Shown: positions 13,577-18,913 of the stretch, piece by piece
Layout of the letters: the number at the start of each line of letters is the position of its first letter
How positions within the stretch are numbered: position 1 is the stretch's first letter
Assembly: GCA_964553915.1 (NCBI GenBank)
Contig: CAZKMM010000040.1
Location: 1 to 18,913, forward strand
Direction: 5' to 3'
From: CAZKMM01 sp964553915
GTDB taxonomy: Bacteria > RBG-13-61-14 > DRUE01
Length of the DNA: 18,913 bases
Notes under the pieces: model-generated
The model's database searches: none
The model's input: only the letters and a program-made list of their open reading frames with translations
Told to the model about the DNA's origin: nothing
Made by a program: the position numbers and the translations under genes

Positions 13577-14929
13577 ATGGAACAGGAACGCAAAGATACA
13601 GATCTGGAACAAATTTTAAAATCCGGCTCGGACAAGGAGCTCTCGGACTTTCTCCAGCTCCTTCATCCCGCAGATATTGCGGACCTGATTGAGGGAGCGG
13701 AGCCGGAGGTGGTGGAGAGAATTTTCCGTCTTTTACCTCCGGAAAAAGCTTCGCAGGTTATTCCAGAAGTTGAGGACTGGTATCGGGCTCAAATCATCAA
13801 AAACCTCTCTCATAATCAGCTGGTGCAGATTGTTGACCGGATGCCCAGTGATGAGGCAGTGGATTTAGTCAGCGAGCTTCCCCCGGAAGAAGCCCGAAGA
13901 ATTCTCCAGGAGATTGAGGAAGAAGATTCTGAACAGCTTAAAAAACTCCTCCGCTATCCTGAGGAAAGCGCCGGCGGAATTATGCAGACGGAGCTGGTCT
14001 CGGTGCGGGCGAATGCCACGGTGGAGGAAGTGATAGAGGAAATCAGGAAAAAGCGGGAGGAGGTAAAAGACCTCCATTATGTTTTTGTGGTTGATGAGGA
14101 CAACCAGCTGGTTGGAGTTTTGGACCTATCCCGCCTGCTTTTGGCTGATGCCAATCAGAGAGTAAGCGAGCTGATGAAGACTGATGTGATTAAAGTCCGG
14201 GTGGATATGGACCAGGAACAGGTAGCAGAGATGTTCCGCCGGTATAATCTTTTTATTCTTCCGGTAGTGGATAAGGAAGGAAGGCTGGTGGGAAGAATTA
14301 CCGCAGATGATGTGTTTGAAGTAATGGCAGACGAGGCAGATGAGGACTTCCTGTTAATGGCAGGAGCTGGGGAAGAGGAGCTGGAGGAGAGAAATATCTG
14401 GAAAAGCGCCTGGGCACGGCTTCCCTGGCTCGCCATCACCTTTGTGGGAGAAATGGTCACGGGAGCGATAATTGGTTTTTATCATCAGCTCCTCCAGCAG
14501 ATGATTATCCTAACCACTTTTATCCCGATTGTGATGGCAATGGGAGGAAATGTGGGTAATCAAAGTGCCACAATAGTGGTTCGGGGTCTTGCTACTGGCA
14601 AGATAGAGCTGGGCAAGGTAGGCAAGCTGATTTTTTATCAGGCAATGATTGGTCTGGTAATGGGAATGGTTATTGGATTTGCTTTAACCTTTTTTACCCA
14701 GATTCGCTATCGGGGGACGATTTATGTTGGGCTGGTGGTGGGAGTAAGTATCTGCCTGGTAATGACCATTGCCGCGCTGATCGGCACCCTGCTTCCAGTG
14801 ATTTTTAAAAGACTAAAAGTTGACCCGGCAATAGCCACTGCCCCTTTTATTTCTACCTTCTGCGATGCTATCGGCACCCTGATTTATCTGGGAATCGCAA
14901 ATCTGCTCCTTTTGAAACTCACCCTCTAA
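13577..14929 (+). CDS. mgtE: Magnesium transporter MgtE
   Basis: A 450-residue Mg2+ channel with the standard MgtE plan. A superhelical N domain (about 20-128) is followed by two CBS domains (about 133-190 and 197-256). An acidic linker helix then leads into five transmembrane helices (about 282-302, 307-330, 352-375, 382-408, 424-447). The GGNVGNQS motif (323-330) and the DPAIATAPFISTFCDAIG segment, whose Asp430 matches the ion-selectivity aspartate of the Thermus protein, line the pore. Clusters of acidic residues in the N and CBS domains are the usual cytosolic Mg2+ sensors that close the channel when Mg2+ is plentiful. The ATG has no ribosome site and lies about 6 bases after the predicted transcription start. 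recO follows after 2 bases. Confidence 0.96.
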   Translation: MEQERKDTDLEQILKSGSDKELSDFLQLLHPADIADLIEGAEPEVVERIFRLLPPEKASQVIPEVEDWYRAQIIKNLSHNQLVQIVDRMPSDEAVDLVSELPPEEARRILQEIEEEDSEQLKKLLRYPEESAGGIMQTELVSVRANATVEEVIEEIRKKREEVKDLHYVFVVDEDNQLVGVLDLSRLLLADANQRVSELMKTDVIKVRVDMDQEQVAEMFRRYNLFILPVVDKEGRLVGRITADDVFEVMADEADEDFLLMAGAGEEELEERNIWKSAWARLPWLAITFVGEMVTGAIIGFYHQLLQQMIILTTFIPIVMAMGGNVGNQSATIVVRGLATGKIELGKVGKLIFYQAMIGLVMGMVIGFALTFFTQIRYRGTIYVGLVVGVSICLVMTIAALIGTLLPVIFKRLKVDPAIATAPFISTFCDAIGTLIYLGIANLLLLKLTL

Positions 14930-14931
14930 AA

Positions 14932-15699
14932 ATGCGGATTAAAACCAAAGCAATTCTTTTAAATTCCCTTCCCACAAGAGAATCTGACCTGATTCTCAGC
15001 TTTTTTACCCAGAAGCTGGGAAAAGCTCGCCTTCTGGCAAAAGGAGCTCTTCGGAGCAAAAAAAGATTTCTGGGAATTCTGCTTCATCTCAATGAGCTGA
15101 AAATAGAGCTGGAGCTTTCAAAAAGCCCGGAATTCCCTTTTCGGCTCAGTCAGGCGGATTTGCTCTCCAGCCACTGGGAACTGGCTGGGGAACCTCTTCG
15201 CTTTGCCTCTGCTTATGCTCTGGCAGAACTCTGCGAGCGAGCCAGCCCGGAGCTGGAGCCAGATAAAGAGCTTTATCTTCTACTTGCCTCGGGCTTGGAG
15301 CAAATTCAAAAAGAAAAAAATTCCCCCGCCCTTCTTTTTTATTACCTTTTAAAAATTTTTTCTCATCTTGGCTACCTGCCCGGGCTGAAATTCTGCGTTA
15401 TCTGTGAAGCTCCCCTCTCTGCCCAAAACGATAAATATCTTTTCAGCATTAAACGAGGGGGGCTGGTCTGTTCTAAATGTGCTCAAAAAGAAAAAGCCTT
15501 AAAAGAATTTTCCTCTCCTTTGATTCCCAGCCTCAGGGCAATGAGCCGGCTTAAACCACAGCAGGCAAAAAAAATTGTTCTGAAAAAACAAGACCTGATT
15601 TCCGGGCTGGAACTTTTTTCCAGATTCAGCTCCTGGCATTTAGAAAAGCCTATTTTGAGCCTGGAAGTACTGAGAAATCTGCTGAAGGAAAAATCCTGA
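14932..15699 (+). CDS. recO: DNA repair protein RecO
   Basis: A 255-residue recombination mediator. An N-terminal OB fold (about 1-80, starting IKTKAILLNSLPTRESDLILSFFTQKLGKARLLAKGALRSKKRF in family style) binds DNA and SSB partners. A helical middle follows, then a zinc motif with CVIC (Cys155, Cys158) and CSKC (Cys180, Cys183). RecO works with RecR (and RecF) to load RecA on SSB-coated single strands. The length is typical. The ATG is 2 bases after the mgtE stop without a ribosome site, so it is probably coupled to mgtE. The C-terminal part is Lys-rich. The gene converges on the porin gene with a 7-base gap. Confidence 0.92.
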   Translation: MRIKTKAILLNSLPTRESDLILSFFTQKLGKARLLAKGALRSKKRFLGILLHLNELKIELELSKSPEFPFRLSQADLLSSHWELAGEPLRFASAYALAELCERASPELEPDKELYLLLASGLEQIQKEKNSPALLFYYLLKIFSHLGYLPGLKFCVICEAPLSAQNDKYLFSIKRGGLVCSKCAQKEKALKEFSSPLIPSLRAMSRLKPQQAKKIVLKKQDLISGLELFSRFSSWHLEKPILSLEVLRNLLKEKS

Positions 15700-15706
15700 C
15701 CAGGGC

Positions 15707-16852
15707 TCAATAAGCAATCTTCCAGTGAGTATAGATTATCTGCTCAGGCTCCAGCTCATCTATTCCATCGCCATCTAGGTCAAGCTCCTGAAAATTCATC
15801 TGCCGATAGTCCAGAGTGAGCCATAGGCTGGGATGGGGATGCCAGCAAATTCCTGCCATCCACATCTCCTGAGCATCATTATCATAATCCGAGTCAAGGT
15901 TGGGGTCATAAAAATCATATCTGCCAAAGACATTGAGCTGATAAGGAAGGGAGAGATTAAAATAAACCGCCCAGCCCCCGTAATCAATGTCCTTATTTTC
16001 ATTTAAGAGTTTATCTGGAGAAGAAGCTTCCAGAGCAGAAACAGCTCCTTCAGGAAATCTTCCCCCAATCATTGGATATTCTCCTGCTGGTAAAGTATAT
16101 ACCCCTTGAAGATACTCCCCTGCAAGATGAATCCGCCAAAAATCCATTCCCAACCCTGCCATCAGCACCTCATCTTTAAACTTATCGCTATCATTCCAGC
16201 GGTGAGAAGAATACCCCAGGCTGGGAATAATCCGGAATTTATCTGGTTTGCCCAAATCCAGACTTATCCTGCCCACATATTCTTTAAACCGGTCCTGCTC
16301 AATCTTTTCATAACCCTCGCCATTTAGCACTGCCAATTGATAGTTAATTTTTCCCTCCCAGAGCTCGCCCAGAATTCCCAGCCCAAAATCAGCAGTGGAA
16401 AAAAACTTCCAGTAGCTAAAAAATGCCTGGTCCACCAGCCGATACCCCCAATAATTCTGCTCAATATATCCTCCCCAGGGCGGGCTCTGTAAGCCAAAAC
16501 GAATCTTATGAGCGGGAATTACCCGGCGAATCTCCACATAAGCATATTTAAGGAAAACCCGGCTTAAACCATCTTCATCAGTATAAACATCACTGGTCAG
16601 CCGGACTTTGAGCTTATCGCTTAAATCCGCTTTTACTGTAAAATATGCCCGGGTAATTTGAAAAGCTCCATATCCGCCCCTGCCTTCAAGCTGATAGTCG
16701 CCCCCTGTCTCCTCCACCTGATATTTACCCTCTTCATTCAAATACTGCTCATAATGAGCCAGAATATAACCAGAAATATTTACCTGCTCCTTTGCGGACA
16801 GAGAAAAAGCTAAAAACCCCGCTAACCATATAGCCCAACTTATTCTCCGCAT
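15707..16852 (-). CDS. Outer-membrane beta-barrel porin-like protein
   Basis: A 381-residue secreted protein. The signal peptide is MRRISWAIWLAGFLAFSLSA, cut before KEQV. The rest is a run of alternating amphipathic strands rich in Tyr, Trp and Gly, with RAYFTVKADLSDKLKVRLTSDV near the start. It ends in WKIAY, the aromatic terminus that signals BAM-mediated insertion. The pattern fits the phosphate-selective (OprO/P-like) porin family; the solute is unknown. Two acidic loops, DPNLDSDYDND (316-326) and DLDGDGID (358-365), look like Ca2+-binding loops. Start: ATG at 16852, with GGAGG 5 bases upstream. An ATG at 16855 and a TTG at 16864 are also in frame but would leave too little room for that ribosome site. 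It has its own promoter and is likely monocistronic. Confidence 0.82.
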   Translation of the reverse strand: MRRISWAIWLAGFLAFSLSAKEQVNISGYILAHYEQYLNEEGKYQVEETGGDYQLEGRGGYGAFQITRAYFTVKADLSDKLKVRLTSDVYTDEDGLSRVFLKYAYVEIRRVIPAHKIRFGLQSPPWGGYIEQNYWGYRLVDQAFFSYWKFFSTADFGLGILGELWEGKINYQLAVLNGEGYEKIEQDRFKEYVGRISLDLGKPDKFRIIPSLGYSSHRWNDSDKFKDEVLMAGLGMDFWRIHLAGEYLQGVYTLPAGEYPMIGGRFPEGAVSALEASSPDKLLNENKDIDYGGWAVYFNLSLPYQLNVFGRYDFYDPNLDSDYDNDAQEMWMAGICWHPHPSLWLTLDYRQMNFQELDLDGDGIDELEPEQIIYTHWKIAY

Positions 16853-16904
16853 CATCGCCTCCAATTCTCAGATTATTACTTAATCCTTTTTAGCAGATTA
16901 AGAA

Positions 16905-16933
16905 ATTATCAGGGCTAATTTTCCAAAAATCAA
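16905..16933 (-). promoter_or_regulatory. Sigma70-like promoter of the porin gene
   Basis: TTGATT (16933..16928) and GATAAT (16910..16905) are separated by exactly 17 bases on the minus strand. A transcript starting near 16898 would carry a leader of about 46 bases, including GGAGG before the ATG at 16852. Confidence 0.6.
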
Positions 16934-16952
16934 ATTCAAGCCATTTAAAAAT

Positions 16953-16980
16953 TTGCTATTTCCCTCTCAAGTGTTATTTT
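16953..16980 (+). promoter_or_regulatory. Weak promoter candidate for the radical SAM gene
   Basis: TTGCTA (16953-16958) and TATTTT (16975-16980) are separated by 16 bases, each matching four of six consensus bases. The start site would fall about 2 bases before the ATG at 16989, again giving almost no leader. Evidence is weak because the region is AT-rich. Confidence 0.35.
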
Positions 16981-16988
16981 TAAGAGAA

Positions 16989-17921
16989 ATGGCAGAAAAA
17001 TATAAATATCTCTTTGGACCGGTTCCAAGCAGAAGGCTGGGAAGGTCTTTGGGAATAGATTTAATTCCTTTTAAGACCTGCTCTTACAATTGCATTTACT
17101 GTCAGCTCGGTCAAACTACCAACCAAACCATAGAGCGGAAAGAATATTTCCCAACTGATGAGGTTTTGAAAGAGCTTGAGCAAAAGCTCCAGGAAAATGT
17201 TGAAATTGACTTTCTCACCTTTTCCGGCTCAGGCGAGCCCACCCTTCATTCCGGAATTGGCAGAATTATCCAAGAGCTGAAAAAAATTACTTCTCTGCCC
17301 ATTGCGGTTCTGACCAATGGCTCCTTGCTTTTTGAAAAAGAAGTAAGAAAAGACCTGCTCAAAGCAGATGTAATTCTCCCCACCTTCTCCAGCGTGAATC
17401 CGGAAAGTTTCCAGCAAATTCATCGCCCCCATCCCGGACTTCAGCCGGAAAAAATTATCCAGGGAATGATTGAACTGCGAAGAGAATTCAAAGGAGAAAT
17501 CTGGCTGGAGGTCTTTCTGGTGCAGGGAATAAATGATACTGAAGAAGAAATAAAAGCCTTAAAAAAACTAATAGAAAAAATTGCTCCGGAAAAAATCCAG
17601 CTTAACACCTCGGTGCGAATCCCGGCAGAAGAATATTCCCTGACAGTTCCTGAAGACAAAATGGAAAGACTGGCTGAGCTTCTGGGAGAAAAAGCAGAGG
17701 TAATTTCAGAATCTTTCCATCTCACCTCCGCTTATCAGAAAGCAGATGAACAGGAAATTTTAAACTACCTGAAAAGAAGACCGGGAACTCTGCAGGATAT
17801 ATGCCAGGGGCTGGGAGTTCATCCAGACCAGGCTTTAAAGTATCTCAATCAACTTCTGGAAAAAGGAAAAATCTCTCTCCGGGTCTGGCAAAACCAGAAA
17901 GAATATTACCTGAAAAAATAG
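16989..17921 (+). CDS. Radical SAM protein (COG0731 type) with C-terminal winged helix
   Basis: A 310-residue protein of the radical SAM superfamily. The cluster motif is CSYNCIYC (Cys31, Cys35, Cys38), preceded by the family signature FGPVPSRRLGRSLGIDLIPF. SAM-binding follows with FSGSGEPTLHS and LTNGSLL. The TIM-barrel part ends near 245. The last 60 residues (EILNYLKRRPGTLQDICQGLGVHPDQALKYLNQLLEKGKI...) look like a winged helix-turn-helix. The family is widespread but its substrate is not established; the link to wybutosine enzymes is only distant homology. ATG at 16989 is chosen because the family N terminus begins there. A TTG at 16953 would add 12 residues that overlap the likely promoter. 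No ribosome site is evident. Confidence 0.88.
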   Translation: MAEKYKYLFGPVPSRRLGRSLGIDLIPFKTCSYNCIYCQLGQTTNQTIERKEYFPTDEVLKELEQKLQENVEIDFLTFSGSGEPTLHSGIGRIIQELKKITSLPIAVLTNGSLLFEKEVRKDLLKADVILPTFSSVNPESFQQIHRPHPGLQPEKIIQGMIELRREFKGEIWLEVFLVQGINDTEEEIKALKKLIEKIAPEKIQLNTSVRIPAEEYSLTVPEDKMERLAELLGEKAEVISESFHLTSAYQKADEQEILNYLKRRPGTLQDICQGLGVHPDQALKYLNQLLEKGKISLRVWQNQKEYYLKK

Positions 17922-17922
17922 T

Positions 17923-18913
17923 TTAAAACTCCGCAGGCAAGAACATCCAGCCCAGAGCCTTTAATCGGGTGCGAGCAATCTGCTTTTTATCCTGCCTGAT
18001 ATACTGATTAAGCCCGACCCAAATTGCCTGCTTCTCCCCTGATTCCGAAGGCTTGAAAATTAAATACCGGTAGCGCTCAGTGCCCGGCACCAAAATTTGA
18101 TAAAAATAAGGGTCTTCTGCTCTTACCGGCACCAGCCGGTATTTCTTTCCCGGACGAAGACTTTTTAAAAACAGCTTCCCATTTTTGAACCGGATTTGAT
18201 ATGCTCCCAGGGTTGCCATATTAAACCGGAAATCAGAGAGGAACTCCGGCTCAACTGAGCCATAATATCCTTCAAACTCCTTTGCTACTTTTTCATTTAT
18301 CTGAGCAGGGGCAATCTTTGCCCCCGGCTCCATTCCCAGAAGAATCTTAACAATCCCGGCACTGATTTCATAAGGAGCCTTATTCATTATATTGCAAAGC
18401 ACCACCACCCCCAGCCCCAGCTGGGGAGAGAAATAAATCTGGGAGCCAAATCCGGGCACTGCTCCGCCGTGTCCATAAAAATTCCTGCCAGAAAAATTGG
18501 TAATGAAAAAACAGATGCCAATCCCTCCTAAACCAGGGTCTAACTGATAATGGGGGGTGAGCATCAGCTTTAAAGTCCCGGGTTTGAGAATTTGCCCGTT
18601 CTTACCCTTTCCCTGATTGAGCAGAGCCTGAAGATAAAGGGATAAATCCCTGACACAGGAGAGCATCCCACCTGCTGGTGGAATCGCAGTGCGGAAAAAA
18701 TGAGAGGAAGCAAATCTCTTCAAAGAGCCTTGATAATGGTATCCCTGCGCCAGGTGAGAAATCAGCTCCTCGCTCTCCTCAAACCCGCTCAATTCCAAGC
18801 CCAGCAGAGCAAAGATATTCTCTTCCATATATTCTGAAAACCTCTCTCCGCTGATTTTCTCTAGAAGCAAGCCCAAACCCGCATAACAATAATTACAATA
18901 AGCAAATTTCACC
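17923..18913 (-). CDS. Serine beta-lactamase-like hydrolase, 5' end missing
   Basis: At least 329 residues of a beta-lactamase/penicillin-binding-protein-like serine hydrolase; the reading frame stays open at the window edge, so the N terminus and the SxxK nucleophile motif lie outside. The second motif is AYCNYCYAGLGLLLEKISG (the Tyr-x-Asn element, usually YSNxGY), and the third is YGHGGAVPGFGS, the HxG equivalent of KTG. PPAGGMLSCVRDLSLYLQALL between them is typical of class C-like esterases. After about residue 210 a beta-rich C-terminal domain of about 110 residues begins with FEGYYG, as in proteins where a DUF3471-like domain follows the hydrolase. Substrate (peptide, ester or beta-lactam) is unknown. 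The gene converges with the radical SAM gene, 1 base apart. Confidence 0.9.
   Translation of the reverse strand, partial: VKFAYCNYCYAGLGLLLEKISGERFSEYMEENIFALLGLELSGFEESEELISHLAQGYHYQGSLKRFASSHFFRTAIPPAGGMLSCVRDLSLYLQALLNQGKGKNGQILKPGTLKLMLTPHYQLDPGLGGIGICFFITNFSGRNFYGHGGAVPGFGSQIYFSPQLGLGVVVLCNIMNKAPYEISAGIVKILLGMEPGAKIAPAQINEKVAKEFEGYYGSVEPEFLSDFRFNMATLGAYQIRFKNGKLFLKSLRPGKKYRLVPVRAEDPYFYQILVPGTERYRYLIFKPSESGEKQAIWVGLNQYIRQDKKQIARTRLKALGWMFLPAEF

Noticed and set aside
18124..18141. 7-bp stem with 4-base loop in the beta-lactamase-like gene
   Set aside because: It is in coding sequence, of a size expected several times by chance, and has no T-run.
18415..18426. 12-bp palindrome CCCCAGCTGGGG
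   Set aside because: A few perfect 12-bp palindromes are expected in a window of this size.
1..18913. CRISPR arrays, insertion sequences, tRNA or rRNA genes, phage or defence genes
   Set aside because: No repeated spaced units, transposase or integrase motifs, tRNA-like folds or defence domains were seen on either strand.

Overview
This window looks like an ordinary housekeeping stretch of a Gram-negative (diderm) bacterium. Evidence for an outer membrane is a secreted beta-barrel porin ending in Tyr, and SppA and signal peptidase I are also present. Coding density is very high, with neighbouring stops and starts overlapping or a few bases apart. Initiation is mixed: many ATG, but TTG for rpsA and probably tyrA and pheA, and GTG for sppA. 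No rRNA, tRNA, mobile element, CRISPR array or phage gene was seen. The lineage cannot be fixed from sequence alone. Gene content and gene order fit an uncultured diderm phylum (Aminicenantes, Omnitrophota or WOR-3-like), which is a low-confidence guess.

Left part (147-9228, minus strand): one compact ten-gene array read from right to left. It runs pheA (chorismate mutase-prephenate dehydratase), hisC-type aminotransferase, tyrA, aroA, cmk, rpsA, sppA, an HU/IHF protein, a HIT-family nucleotide hydrolase/phosphorylase and a LapA-like membrane protein. The order pheA-hisC-tyrA-aroA-cmk-rpsA matches the mixed-function 'supraoperon' described in Pseudomonas, here without serC. The ihf-like and lapA genes downstream of rpsA also recall proteobacteria. 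It couples Phe/Tyr synthesis to CMP recycling, translation initiation, membrane proteolysis and nucleoid structure.

Middle part (9290-15699, plus strand): a divergent promoter region of about 100 bp, then mdh, fumarase alpha and fumarase beta (a reductive or oxidative C4 module, oxaloacetate-malate-fumarate). A UDP-glucuronate decarboxylase-like gene and lepB (signal peptidase I) follow 3 bp apart, probably on the same transcript. A second clear sigma70-like promoter then drives mgtE-recO. Its predicted start site lies only about 6 bases before the mgtE ATG, so mgtE may be leaderless.

Right part (15707-18913): a porin on the minus strand converging on recO with a 7-bp gap, divergent from a radical-SAM/winged-helix protein. 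That protein in turn converges, with a 1-bp gap, on a serine beta-lactamase-like hydrolase cut by the window edge.

No wholly new system is evident. The signals most worth a second look are two mutually exclusive hairpins around the likely pheA start, two strong inverted repeats inside lepB (one a 22-bp perfect palindrome), the near-leaderless mgtE and mdh starts, and the conserved supraoperon itself.
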